A stretch of 64,000 nt of DNA, from assembly GCF_902784195.1 (NCBI RefSeq), contig NZ_CACZTX010000002.1, forward strand, positions 186,001 through 250,000. The letters are read 5' to 3'. Below the pieces are notes generated by a model. It saw nothing but the letters and a program-made list of their open reading frames with translations, ran no database searches and was not told the origin of the DNA. Below, one piece after another: positions 18,157-27,526 of the stretch; the first letter of the stretch is position 1, and the number at the start of each line of letters is the position of its first letter. Origin of the DNA: an uncultured Methanobrevibacter sp. (lineage in GTDB: Archaea > Methanobacteriota > Methanobacteria > Methanobacteriales > Methanobacteriaceae). The position numbers were made by a program, and so were the translations under genes.

Positions 18157-18687
18157 ATGATCGAATTAAAAACCCCAATTACTGATGAGGATATTAACAA
18201 ATTAAAAGCTGGAGATGTTATTTCAATCTCCGGTCAAATATTGACTGCAAGAGATCAAGCTCATAAAAGAATCTTGGAAGAAGGGGCTCCAATGGATATT
18301 GAAGGAGCGGTTTTATTCCATGCGGGACCTATTATTCAAGAGAAAGATGATTCCAACGGCCCTAAATACAAAATGGTTGCTGTAGGTCCGACAACTTCCA
18401 TGAGAATGAATCCATATGAAGCGGATGTTTTGGATATGGGTGCTAAGATTATCATTGGTAAAGGTGGAATGGATGATTCTGTAAGGGAAGCCCTCAAGAG
18501 AAATAATGCAGTTTATGTTGTAGCGACTGGTGGTTGTGCAGCATTGTATGTTGATAAGGTAAATGAAATAAAAGGAGTAAATTGGCTAGACCTTGGAATG
18601 CCTGAAGCCATTTGGGATTTGGATGTAGATTCATTTGGCCCATTGATTGTGGCTATGGACAGTGAAGGAAACAGTCTTTATGATTGA
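18157..18687 (+). CDS. fumB: Fumarate hydratase, class I, beta subunit
   Basis: A 176-residue protein matching the C-terminal (beta) half of the Fe-S hydro-lyase tartrate/fumarate family: '[23 protein letters not shown]', 'LFHAGPIIQ', '[11 protein letters not shown]', 'IIGKGGMDD' and 'TGGCAALY'. With a separate alpha subunit (not in this window) it interconverts fumarate and malate, part of the incomplete reductive TCA pathway that methanogens use to make 2-oxoglutarate. Tartrate dehydratase beta is a close relative but less likely here. The ATG at 18157 follows 'ttggtgaattc'. Confidence 0.87.
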   Translation: MIELKTPITDEDINKLKAGDVISISGQILTARDQAHKRILEEGAPMDIEGAVLFHAGPIIQEKDDSNGPKYKMVAVGPTTSMRMNPYEADVLDMGAKIIIGKGGMDDSVREALKRNNAVYVVATGGCAALYVDKVNEIKGVNWLDLGMPEAIWDLDVDSFGPLIVAMDSEGNSLYD

Positions 18688-18902
18688 TTCTGTTTTATTA
18701 AAAGAAATGAATTGTAGTAAATATTTATATACTAATGATTTTAAATATGATAATAATCTAAATTAATCTTAGAAATTAATCTTAGAATTATTGTAAAAAA
18801 TTATGTTAAAATTATGTTAAATTTGTATTTATAAAATTTAGTATTATAAATTTAGTATTATAAAATTATTTGATTAAAAATCATGATTATTTTGGTGATA
18901 TC

Positions 18903-19454
18903 ATGGCGGATATTGCAGAAGCATCACAGAAGAAACTCAAAACCAGAATAAGTAAATTTAGAAAATGTAATAAAGATGAGCAAGAAAAAGAAAAGTTCTT
19001 TAATAAATTAGGTATTTCTTTCACTATAAACGTCCCTGATGAAGAAACTGAAAAGGAAAAGATGATTAATATTTATTCTAATCCTGATGGAAATATCACA
19101 TACTCAGAATACATTTATCCTGATGAAGAAAACTTCAGTCAAGAAGGCATTTCAAATGAAGAGTTAGAATCAATCGTTGATGATTTTTCAGATTTCAAAT
19201 TGAAACTTGATAATGATGGGGAAATAGATGAGGATTCTTTAGATTCCTTCTGTTCTTTCACCATAAATCTATTTAACAAAAATCCTGAGAAGAAGGACGA
19301 TTTAATCACAATATACACCACTCCTGATGGAAGTGTATTGTTTGCTGAATATGTTTATACTGAAGAGGAAAACTTTAGCCAAATTGACATTACAGAAAAA
19401 GATTTAAAAGTAATTGTTGAAGCTTTCTCAGATTATAAATTGAATATGGAATAA
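18903..19454 (+). CDS. Acidic hypothetical protein with two internal repeats
   Basis: A 183-residue cytosolic protein of unrecognised family. ATG 18903 follows 'ttggtgatatc'. After a basic N terminus, residues about 40-103 and 119-182 are copies of one another: 'FTIN' start, 'IYSNPDGNITYSEYIYPDEE' versus 'IYTTPDGSVLFAEYVYTEEE', then 'NFSQ' and 'FSDFKLKLD' versus 'FSDYKLNME'. This points to an ancestral tandem duplication of a domain of about 65 residues. The gene stands alone. Confidence 0.75.
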   Translation: MADIAEASQKKLKTRISKFRKCNKDEQEKEKFFNKLGISFTINVPDEETEKEKMINIYSNPDGNITYSEYIYPDEENFSQEGISNEELESIVDDFSDFKLKLDNDGEIDEDSLDSFCSFTINLFNKNPEKKDDLITIYTTPDGSVLFAEYVYTEEENFSQIDITEKDLKVIVEAFSDYKLNME

Positions 19455-19466
19455 TTTGATTATTCC
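19448..19466 (+). terminator. Hairpin containing the stop codon
   Basis: The arms GGAATAA / TTATTCC, with the TAA stop inside the left arm, a 5-base loop, and a T-rich tract following. Confidence 0.5.
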
Positions 19467-19674
19467 TAATTTTTCTTTTTTATTATTTTTATCAGATTTA
19501 TTTTTCATAAATTTTTTAATTTTTTGTTTGATTTTATTTTTATATTTTAAATAATTTTTAAATAATTCTAAATAATTTTTAAAAATTTATAAATAATATT
19601 TTTAATAATATTTAAAAAGATATTTAAATTATATTTTAAATTATTATATATTTTAATCAATTTAAGGTTATACT

Positions 19675-20835
19675 ATGATTGTAAACAATTCATTAGATGA
19701 AGTTAAGAAAAGGGAATCCTCCTTGAAGATTATTAAATCCATTATTGAAAATGAGGGAAGAGACTCATTGTATGATGTCACTGGACTTTCCGGTGGATTT
19801 ATAGCAAGTGATGAGGAATTGAATCTATTGGAAACCTATGTAGGTCCAGCTATTTTTGAAGATGAGCTCCAAATTGTAGGCCACAAGCATCTTGGAGGGG
19901 AAAAGGTCTTGGCAGTTAATAGGACAAGTTCCGGAATCTTGGCAAGTATTTTGGCATTGGTTGAAGAAGGTTCTCATGTCAGTCATTTTTTAGCTGAATT
20001 TCCAGCCCATCCATCAATTCCAAGGTCATGTGCAATTGTAGGTGCAAGTTATGATGAGTTTATTGACATTGACAAGTTCACTATTCCTGAAAACACTTCA
20101 CTGGTTGTTGTAACCGGTTCAACAATGGATCATAAGGTCATTGATGAAGAATTGTTTAAGAAAGTCATAGATATGGCTCATGAAAAGGACATTCCAGTGC
20201 TTGTTGATGATGCTTCAGGTGCAAGGCTTAGGACTGCTGTCTTCAATCAAGCGAAAGCAACAGAGCTTGGAGCGGATTTGGTTGTTACAAGCACTGATAA
20301 ATTAATGCCAGGCCCAAGAGGCGGATTGATGGCTGGCAGAAAGGATTTAATTGATGAAATAAAGGTTAAGGCAAATCAATTTGGTCTTGAAGCCCAACCT
20401 CCATTGATTTTAGCTATGGTAAATGGTATTAGGAATTACACTGAAGAGAACTTGGTTAAAGCTATGTCTAGAAAAGAGGAATTCTTTGATTTGCTCAGTG
20501 AAAAGTATGAAATGTTTGAAAAGACACCAACTGGTGTTATGGTAAGTGAAGATTCCTTAAAAGATCAATGGGATAAACTTAATATTGAAACAGAGCTTTC
20601 AAAAAAGGATTGCTGTTTCTTATGGGCTATGGTTTTATTGAAGGACTTTGGCATAATCACAATCCCTGCAGTTGGAATGCCTGGGGCATCCGCTACAATC
20701 CGTATTGACTTGTCTACAAAGGATGTGATTGATATGGATTTAAATGAGTTATATGAAAAAGTAGATCAGTCCTTTGAGAAATTCTTGGTTTTATCTCAAG
20801 ATGTTGAAAAATCAAAAGAATTGATTTTCTATTAA
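19675..20835 (+). CDS. SelA-like pyridoxal-phosphate enzyme, MJ0158 family
   Basis: A 386-residue fold-type I PLP protein related to bacterial selenocysteine synthase SelA. Visible marks are 'LGGEKVLAVNRTSSGILA' near the N terminus, 'VLVDDASGAR', and the PLP-lysine region 'VVTSTDKLMPGPRGGLMAG'. Archaeal members of this group (the MJ0158 family) are reported not to act as selenocysteine synthases, and their substrate is unclear. The ATG at 19675 follows 'aaggttatact'. It lies between AT-rich spacers and is apparently monocistronic. Confidence 0.85.
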   Translation: MIVNNSLDEVKKRESSLKIIKSIIENEGRDSLYDVTGLSGGFIASDEELNLLETYVGPAIFEDELQIVGHKHLGGEKVLAVNRTSSGILASILALVEEGSHVSHFLAEFPAHPSIPRSCAIVGASYDEFIDIDKFTIPENTSLVVVTGSTMDHKVIDEELFKKVIDMAHEKDIPVLVDDASGARLRTAVFNQAKATELGADLVVTSTDKLMPGPRGGLMAGRKDLIDEIKVKANQFGLEAQPPLILAMVNGIRNYTEENLVKAMSRKEEFFDLLSEKYEMFEKTPTGVMVSEDSLKDQWDKLNIETELSKKDCCFLWAMVLLKDFGIITIPAVGMPGASATIRIDLSTKDVIDMDLNELYEKVDQSFEKFLVLSQDVEKSKELIFY

Positions 20836-21002
20836 AATTAGTTAAAAAAAGAGTTTTTTTATTTAGATCTTTTTATTTTTTATTTTATTTTTAAAAAAAG
20901 AGGTAATAAAATGAAAAATTAATTTCATTTTATTTATTTTTATTAAAGTACTATTTTTGTTTTATTCCAATTAAAATAAATTTGAAATAATGATTTTTAA
21001 TT

Positions 21003-21917
21003 TTATTCAACGGTTCTAAGTTCACCAGAGATGATTTTCTCTAAGGTGCCGTCTTGTCTTTCAATGATTAAGCTACCTTCGTTGTTGATTCCAACAACAT
21101 AACCTTGGGTAATCTTTCCACCGGTTTGGGTAATGTTTACGTATTTTCCAATGGTATCTGCAAGATCTCTCCAATCTTTAAGAATGGTTTCAATCTCACC
21201 ATCTTTATATAATTCGTAAACCTTTTCAAATTCATTTAGGAAAATTGCAATAAGCTCGTTCTCATTGACTTTAGCAGGCAATTCTTCAGTTAAAGTGGTT
21301 GTGCCTATTCTAATGTCTTCAGAGAAGTCCTCTAATTTGAGGTTGCTGTCAATTCCAATACCCACTACAATCCAGTCGATTTCATTGAAAGTTGCATTGA
21401 CTTCAGTGAGAACTCCGGATATTTTCTTGCCGTGAATCAAGACGTCATTAGGCCATTTGATTCTAGCGTCAACACCTAAAGATCTGATGGATTTAGCTAT
21501 TGCCACACCTGTTGCCAATGTGATTAAACCAATTCTTGCAGGAGGAACTTGAGGTCTTAAGATTAGAGACATCCATATTCCACCTTCTGGAGCTTCCCAT
21601 TTCTTGCCTAATCTTCCTCTTGCATTTGTTTGAATTTCAGAAATCAATACAGTGCCTTCTTTAGCATCATGATTAGCTAAAAACTTAGCTATTGAATTAG
21701 TGGAGAACACTTTTCTGAAACAAAGGATTTCATTACCTATTTTTTCAGTTTCAAGAGTTTCGCAAATTTTATCTTTTGTAATGTGTTCAGTTTTTCCGAA
21801 TCCTAATTCCTTGATGGATTCTTCAATAGCTTCATCATTTATTAAGTCTAAACGTTTAGCTTCTTCTTCTGAAATTACATTTTGGCTTAGTAAAAGCTTT
21901 ATCATTTCTTTTTTCAT
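21003..21917 (-). CDS. birA: Biotin-[carboxylase] ligase
   Basis: A 304-residue biotin protein ligase. The catalytic domain shows 'FSTNSIAKF', 'NARGRLGKKWEAPEGGIWMS', 'IKWPNDVLIHGKKISGVLTE' and 'VVGIGID'. A short SH3-like C-terminal domain follows ('YVNITQTGGKITQGYVVGI'). It couples biotin through biotinyl-AMP to the carboxylase carrier lysine. I start at ATG 21917 because 'aagtgat' precedes it; the GTG at 21926 overlaps that site. The N-terminal 65 residues do not look like a clear winged helix. It lies 102 bases downstream of pycA on the same strand, a sensible pairing because pyruvate carboxylase is its substrate. Confidence 0.93.
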   Translation of the reverse strand: MKKEMIKLLLSQNVISEEEAKRLDLINDEAIEESIKELGFGKTEHITKDKICETLETEKIGNEILCFRKVFSTNSIAKFLANHDAKEGTVLISEIQTNARGRLGKKWEAPEGGIWMSLILRPQVPPARIGLITLATGVAIAKSIRSLGVDARIKWPNDVLIHGKKISGVLTEVNATFNEIDWIVVGIGIDSNLKLEDFSEDIRIGTTTLTEELPAKVNENELIAIFLNEFEKVYELYKDGEIETILKDWRDLADTIGKYVNITQTGGKITQGYVVGINNEGSLIIERQDGTLEKIISGELRTVE

Positions 21918-22019
21918 AATAATCACTTAGATATGAGTTAAATTATAAGTTTAGTTTATGAGTTTAGTTTTTTATTTTTAAATTTTATTTTATTAAAATT
22001 TATTTTATTTTTCGCTGTT

Positions 22020-23516
22020 TTATTTCTGTTTTTTAAGTTGTTTCGCTTGAGCAGCATTGAAGTAAGTTCCCACTGCACCAGATATTGCAGCTATTTTCTT
22101 TCCAGGCATAAATGTGGATTTCATACGGTTTACCCTTTCCAAATCTTCTGCAATAACTTTTTCCATTTCAGCGTCAATCCATTTCTTATGCTCATCTACA
22201 AAGTGAGTGTGCAAGTCACCTTCAAGGAAGGATTCATTTCTGAGAATTGCCTTATGGAATGGAATGGTTGTTTTTACACCTAAGATAATGTATTCGCTTA
22301 ATGCTCTTTTCATTCTATTGACTGCATCATTTCTTGTACGGCCGCTTGTGACCAATTTGGAAATCATTGAGTCGTAGAAAGTTGGAATGGTATAATTCAT
22401 GTACACTCCACTGTCTAAACGTACACCCGGTCCACCAGGGGATCTGTAACCTGTAATCTTACCAGGGTTTGGTGCAAAGTCAGCAAGTGGGTTTTCTGCA
22501 TTGATACGACATTCAATAGCATGTCCACTTATCTGAATGTCATTTTGCTCGTATTCCAATTCTTCACCGCAAGCGATTTTAATTTGCTCTTTGATTAGAT
22601 CAGTATTAGTTACAATTTCAGTGATTGGGTGTTCCACTTGAATACGTGTGTTCATTTCAAGGAAGTAGTATTCTCCATTTTCATACAAGAATTCTACAGT
22701 CCCTGCGCTGTTGTATCCAATGGATTCAGCAGCTTTAACTGCACTTTCCCCCATTCTTTCTCTCAATTCTTCAGTCATGATTGGGGAAGGAGCCTCTTCC
22801 AATAGTTTTTGATGTCTTCTTTGGATGGAACATTCCCTGTCTCCTACATGGATGGTGTTTCCATGCTCATCAGCTAAAACCTGGAATTCAATGTGTCTTG
22901 GTTTTTCAAGGTATTTTTCAATGAATACTGTTGCATCTCCAAAGTTTTTCAAAGCTACTGATTGGGTTGCTTCAAGTGCACGTACAAGTTCATCCTCTTC
23001 ATAAACTGCACGCATACCGATTCCCCCACCACCAGCTGATGCCTTGATGATTACAGGGTATCCGATTGCTTCAGCAATTTCCTTTGCTTCCTCAACATCA
23101 GTGATTCCATCAGGAGTACCTTCAATTACAGGAACGCCCGCATCTTTCATTAATTGTTTGGAAGTGATCTTGTCTCCCATTTTTTCAATATGCTCTCCTT
23201 TAGGACCAATAAGTTTGATTCCATTCTTTTCACATTGTCTTCCAAGTTCCGGATTTTCCGCTAGGAATCCGTATCCTGGGTGAATTGCATCTGCTCCAGT
23301 TTCAATTGCAGCATTAATGATCTTTTCAATGTTTAAATAAGACTGGCTTGGAGAAGGGTTTCCTAAAGGAACGCTTTCATCTGCGTAATTAGTATAAAGA
23401 GAAGTTTTATCAGCATCTGAGTATACTGCTACACTTTTCATGTCCAATTCACGGCATGCTCTCATAACACGTATAGCAATTTCTCCTCTATTTGCAATAA
23501 GTACTTTTTCAAACAT
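22020..23516 (-). CDS. pycA: Pyruvate carboxylase subunit A (biotin carboxylase)
   Basis: A 498-residue ATP-grasp biotin carboxylase with '[19 protein letters not shown]'-type N terminus, the glycine-rich ATP loop '[14 protein letters not shown]', '[15 protein letters not shown]' and the metal/ATP site '[14 protein letters not shown]'. It carboxylates biotin on the separate PycB subunit. In methanogens the pair makes oxaloacetate from pyruvate for aspartate and 2-oxoglutarate synthesis. The C terminus is slightly longer than in AccC. The ATG at 23516 follows 'agaggtataac' (minus strand). It heads a probable pycA-birA operon. Confidence 0.93.
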   Translation of the reverse strand: MFEKVLIANRGEIAIRVMRACRELDMKSVAVYSDADKTSLYTNYADESVPLGNPSPSQSYLNIEKIINAAIETGADAIHPGYGFLAENPELGRQCEKNGIKLIGPKGEHIEKMGDKITSKQLMKDAGVPVIEGTPDGITDVEEAKEIAEAIGYPVIIKASAGGGGIGMRAVYEEDELVRALEATQSVALKNFGDATVFIEKYLEKPRHIEFQVLADEHGNTIHVGDRECSIQRRHQKLLEEAPSPIMTEELRERMGESAVKAAESIGYNSAGTVEFLYENGEYYFLEMNTRIQVEHPITEIVTNTDLIKEQIKIACGEELEYEQNDIQISGHAIECRINAENPLADFAPNPGKITGYRSPGGPGVRLDSGVYMNYTIPTFYDSMISKLVTSGRTRNDAVNRMKRALSEYIILGVKTTIPFHKAILRNESFLEGDLHTHFVDEHKKWIDAEMEKVIAEDLERVNRMKSTFMPGKKIAAISGAVGTYFNAAQAKQLKKQK

Positions 23517-23777
23517 GTTATACCTCTTTTTTTTAATTTAAATTATCTTAAATTTATGATAAAAAATATATGAGTATTATTTATCAATCATTATATTATT
23601 ATATATGAATAATATTAATATTAAATTTTATCATTATTTTTAAATGTTTTTTGAATCTATAAAAATTATTTATTTTGTATTTTTTATTACTCTCTTAAAC
23701 AAAATTTTTGAGTAATGAAAAATTGTTTATATGAATAATTCAAAAATATAAATATAAACATATTTTAAGGGGTTAAT

Positions 23778-24685
23778 ATGGATAAAACAGAACAAACTAT
23801 TTTTGATGAAGAATTACGGGAAAAAGAAATTAAAAGATTAACATCTCCTTTAATTTATAAAGAAAGTAGATTATCTAGAAAAGTTTATGATATTGAAGGA
23901 AATGAAATTCCTGTGAGCCAAAGATATGACGGTGAGTATATTCTAGAACCTAAACAAGGCATTTTAACTGATGATGAAATTTTGAAATATGCTTACAAAT
24001 CTAAAGTTGCTGCTGAAATTAGATTAAAAAGAGGAAAAAATGATTTTAACGATAAAAAATTTCTCTATTCTAATGAAATATTTATGTATTGGTTTGGGGT
24101 AATTTTATTTGCAGGACCTCTTTTAATTGCATGGGGATTTATTTTCCATTACATATTTATAATAATTTGTATAATTCTTGTAGCTATTTTAATTTTTTAC
24201 ACTGCATATGTTTTTGTCTTAAAAGATTACACTTCAGAAGAATATAAAACTAAACTTCCAATTAGTAATGAAGATTTAAAACCGAAAGTTAGTATTGAAA
24301 AAGAAGAGGAAATAGAATTAACTCCAATAACAAATAGTCCAACACTTAAAAGATACGAAAGTCAAGTGAATGATCTAAAGCAATTATATGAGGTTAAAGA
24401 AAAAGTAGCTATTGACATGATTGAAAAGCGCTTTTCACCAATCTATTTTATGAACAAGCAGAATCCACATTAAACATCATCAACTTCTCAACAGATAATT
24501 CTCCAAAAGTGGAATATGAAATAAAAAATAGAATAGATGTCTTAAAATTGATTATTGAAAAAGTAGATGAATTAACTAATGAATTAGTACTCAATATGAG
24601 TTCTTTAGATAGTGATTCTGATGAAATAAGATATCTGGTTGAAGATATGGAAAAACTTATAAAATCAGTTAAAGACTATAAGTAA
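23778..24685 (+). pseudogene. Hypothetical membrane protein interrupted by a frameshift
   Basis: The first 231 codons (23778-24473) encode a charged N-terminal region, two hydrophobic helices (about residues 108-152, 'MYWFGVILFAGPLLIAWG', 'IIICIILVAILIFYTAYV') and a charged helical part ending 'MIEKRFSPIYFMNKQNPH'. In the -1 frame an open, helical continuation runs from about 24422 to a TAA at 24685 ('NLFYEQAESTLNIINF', then 'KLIIEKVDELTNELV' and 'DMEKLIKSVKDYK'). Joining the two gives about 302 residues. The likely cause is a one-base loss in a homopolymer (TTTT at 24432-24435 or 24446-24449), either real or a sequencing error. Its function is unknown. ATG 23778 follows 'aaggggtta'. Confidence 0.65.
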
Positions 24686-24708
24686 ATGAATAGTTAAAAA
24701 AGAAGAGA

Positions 24709-24730
24709 ATAGTCATAAATTTATGACTAT
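24709..24730. terminator. Perfect 22-base palindrome between convergent genes
   Basis: ATAGTCATAAA / TTTATGACTAT, fully symmetrical, lies between the frameshifted gene and the convergent secreted-protein gene. It may serve as a 3'-end signal for both. Confidence 0.5.
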
Positions 24731-24764
24731 ATAAATATTTTCAAAAATTTTTTAGTGTATATAT

Positions 24765-25397
24765 TTAGTAATTATTGCTATAATATCCGAATAAATACCA
24801 ATACATATTGTCATTTTGTGCTTGTCGTTCAAGATTTTTCTGATTTTCAAATTGCTGAAGATCATTTGAAACCCATTCGATGTCATCTAAATATTTAGCA
24901 TATCTCATTTGTAACTTATAGAATTCTGCATAAAATTCTTGAGAAGTCAGATTTTGTTTGGGGCTTGTTCTAATAATTTCTTTTACATTTTCATTTAGTT
25001 CATCTCCCTCTTGGGAAATGTAATATGTGGAATTTCCACACATAAAATAAATATCTAATGAATATTTGCCTTCAAAACAACTTAAAAACATAAGTACGTC
25101 ATGACTTTCAATCTTATCCATTTTGACATCCTCTAAATATTTTGATGTGTAATCTTCTCCAAACCTATATAATAAATGATAGTCTGTTTTATAAGAGCGG
25201 ATATATAATTTTGAATTTTTATCATAATAACTATCATTATCTAACTCGCCCCCTTCATATTCAGGAGGTATTTTAAAATTTTCTCCTTCAATAGATACTA
25301 TTTTCCATTTTGAACTATCAACTGCACTAACATTAGTCAATCCAACGAATAAAATTAGAATAATAAAAATTGCAAATAATAAATGAATTCTTTTCAT
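24765..25397 (-). CDS. Secreted hypothetical protein
   Basis: A 210-residue protein with an N-terminal signal peptide ('MKRIHLLFAIFIILILFVG' followed by 'TNVSAVD', cleavage probably after Ala). The body is rich in Tyr, Asp and Glu, with two cysteines ('SCFEG', 'FMCGN') that could form a disulfide, and a C-terminal helix ending in an aromatic-rich tail. I recognise no family. It is probably a cell-surface protein specific to this lineage, convergent with the frameshifted gene. Confidence 0.7.
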   Translation of the reverse strand: MKRIHLLFAIFIILILFVGLTNVSAVDSSKWKIVSIEGENFKIPPEYEGGELDNDSYYDKNSKLYIRSYKTDYHLLYRFGEDYTSKYLEDVKMDKIESHDVLMFLSCFEGKYSLDIYFMCGNSTYYISQEGDELNENVKEIIRTSPKQNLTSQEFYAEFYKLQMRYAKYLDDIEWVSNDLQQFENQKNLERQAQNDNMYWYLFGYYSNNY

Positions 25398-25539
25398 AAA
25401 ATTAGTTTATATCTAATATATTATAACTCTTTTCAAATTATAATTTTCATTGCAGATATAAAAATAACATTTTTTTGGTAATCTATAAAAAATAATAAAA
25501 TTATAATATATATTATATATTTTTTATTCTTGTGATTTT

Positions 25540-26247
25540 ATGAAAATTTCAAAAAAGAAACATCTTGAAATGATTTTGGAAAAAGTTCCGAATCATCCAA
25601 ATCCAAAAGTTGGACTTGAACAGTATTCCACTCCTGCAACAATAGCTGCAGATTTAGTGTGGAATGCATATGGTTTAGGTGACATATACAACATGAGTGT
25701 TTTGGATCTTGGAAGTGGAACTGGAATCTTTGCAATTGCATCTTCACTTATGGGTGCAAGCTGTTCATTAGGTGTTGACATTGACGGCGAATCAATAGCT
25801 TTAGCAAAAATCACTCAAAATAGCATATCTGAACAATATGATGTAGATGTCAGTAATACAAATTTCATAGTTGGAGACATTAATTCATTTAATTCAATAA
25901 GTGATTTATTAAATGAAAGCAATCTTAGCAAAATTGATAATGGTGAAAGTTTATTAAATAGATTTGACACTTTGATTCAAAACCCACCTTTTGGATCTCA
26001 AGAGAAGGGAAAAAGGCATGCTGATAGAAAATTTATGGAATTTGCAGTTGGCAGTGCTGATGTCATTTACTCATTTCATATGAAAAATACTGAAGAGTTT
26101 GTAATTGACTACTATAGGGATCTTGGTGCAGAAGTCACTCACAAATTGGTTTACAAATTTCCAATTCCAAAGATTTATGATTTTCATAATGAAGAATCTC
26201 GTGAAGTAAAAGTTATTGTATTGAGAGTTGAGAATTTTGAATCTTAA
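25540..26247 (+). CDS. METTL5-like RNA adenine methyltransferase
   Basis: A 235-residue Rossmann-fold methyltransferase. The N terminus 'NPKVGLEQYSTPATIAADLVW' and motif I 'VLDLGSGTGIFAIAS' match the METTL5 group, and the catalytic motif 'NPPFGSQ' (NPPF, residues about 147-150) is that of N6-adenine methyltransferases. The closest known relatives modify an adenine in small-subunit rRNA, and an rRNA target is inferred here. The S-adenosylmethionine-binding acidic residue lies in 'GVDIDGES'. ATG 25540 follows 'tgtgatttt'. It is a single-gene unit. Confidence 0.88.
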   Translation: MKISKKKHLEMILEKVPNHPNPKVGLEQYSTPATIAADLVWNAYGLGDIYNMSVLDLGSGTGIFAIASSLMGASCSLGVDIDGESIALAKITQNSISEQYDVDVSNTNFIVGDINSFNSISDLLNESNLSKIDNGESLLNRFDTLIQNPPFGSQEKGKRHADRKFMEFAVGSADVIYSFHMKNTEEFVIDYYRDLGAEVTHKLVYKFPIPKIYDFHNEESREVKVIVLRVENFES

Positions 26248-26688
26248 GACAATAAAAATAATCCATAAATTTGAAATAATAAAATAATTATATAATTATA
26301 ATGTATATGATTTTAATTAATTTCCAAAAATACTTTTTTTAGCAAAACCTTTATATACTATAAATAACTTAAATATTACTAATCTATATGTCTACATTAT
26401 GTAATTTATAAGAAATTTTTAAATTTTTTATTTAATTTTCATGATTTATTGGTATTAAACATCTGTCTAATGTTAAATATCAGTGTAAAGAATCAATTTT
26501 CATAGGTTTTTTGATGGTTTAGCTTGGGCTATGTTTTGTAGCTATTTAAATCGTGTTAATCATGAATATTTATTTTTTCTTATTTTTACGGATTTTAGAT
26601 TTAATCGGTATTTTAGCTCTTTTTGACTAAATGCTTTATTAAATGTTCAATCATGTTGCATATGGATTAAAAATTAAAATTTGATAAT
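26248..26688 (+). promoter_or_regulatory. Spacer with a strong promoter and a long leader for the SPOUT gene
   Basis: TATA box TTTATATACT at 26350-26359 has the same sequence as one upstream of tRNA-Ser. If used, the transcript would carry a leader of about 310 bases before the ATG at 26689. No gene is seen. A short TAGC/GCTA hairpin is present near 26519-26532, but I could not support a specific RNA. Confidence 0.45.
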
Positions 26689-27504
26689 ATGCAAAACAAT
26701 AAAGTATCAGTCTTTATACCGAATTCATTCTTGGCAGAAACTAAAGACTTGAAATTAAAAACATCAAAAGTGGGTTTAATTGGTAGGGCTTTAGCTTTGT
26801 TTGAAGTTGATGAAGTCGTTGTTTATAAAGATCTTTCAATTCCAGACAGTGAACAGACAGAGGATGGAGATTTCATAGCTGAAATTCTCAATTATATGGA
26901 TACTCCACAATACCTTAGAAAAAAGGCAATTCCTATAAAGCCTGAATTAAGGCATGTTGGTATTTTGCCTCCTTTAAGAGTGCCTCATCATCCTGTAGGT
27001 CAGCCTGAATTAGGCGATTACAGACAAGGATACACTGTAAAAAGGAACAAGAAGGGTACCTTTGTAGATATAGGTATGGATAAGTTGGCGTTTTGCAAAG
27101 AGCAACTTACTGTGAATAAAATATTTTCATTTAAAATCACTAAGTTTGCTAAAGAGGTAATAGTCACACCTGATGAACCAGATGACATTTACTGGGGATT
27201 TAAGACATTATCTACTAATAAAGGTCTTAAAAATAGCTTAAAATTAGTTAATCCCGACTTTGTGGTGGAAACTACAAAGTATGCAGATACAATCGATACT
27301 ATTTTTGACGAATTGAAATCTAAAGTAGAAAGTTCAAATCATATAGCTATCGTGTTCGGAGGACCATATTCTTCTATTTCAGAAAATGTGGAAAGTTCCA
27401 AGTGGGAAACTATAAAGTTAAATACAATTCCAAATCAAGGAACCGAGACCGTAAGAACCGAAGAAGCTGTAATTTCAACTTTAGCTATTTTCAACATACT
27501 TTAA
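26689..27504 (+). CDS. SPOUT-fold RNA methyltransferase (DUF171 / Methyltrn_RNA_3)
   Basis: A 271-residue protein starting 'VSVFIPNSFLAETKDLKLKT' and ending with a knotted SPOUT domain ('HIAIVFGGPYSSISENV', 'NTIPNQGTETVRTEEAVIST'). A central OB-like insertion is present ('LPPLRVPHHP', 'YTVKRNKKGTFVDIG'). The family is predicted to methylate uridine N3 or a related position in RNA. In Methanobacteriales this gene conventionally sits just upstream of rpl3, as here. The stop codon is next to a 9-base-arm hairpin. Confidence 0.85.
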   Translation: MQNNKVSVFIPNSFLAETKDLKLKTSKVGLIGRALALFEVDEVVVYKDLSIPDSEQTEDGDFIAEILNYMDTPQYLRKKAIPIKPELRHVGILPPLRVPHHPVGQPELGDYRQGYTVKRNKKGTFVDIGMDKLAFCKEQLTVNKIFSFKITKFAKEVIVTPDEPDDIYWGFKTLSTNKGLKNSLKLVNPDFVVETTKYADTIDTIFDELKSKVESSNHIAIVFGGPYSSISENVESSKWETIKLNTIPNQGTETVRTEEAVISTLAIFNIL

Positions 27505-27526
27505 GTTAATAGTTCATTATTAACTT
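27503..27526 (+). terminator. Hairpin overlapping the SPOUT gene stop codon
   Basis: Perfect 9-base arms AAGTTAATA / TATTAACTT with a 6-base loop; the left arm begins in the TAA stop. It marks the end of the SPOUT transcript before the rpl3 leader. Confidence 0.5.
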
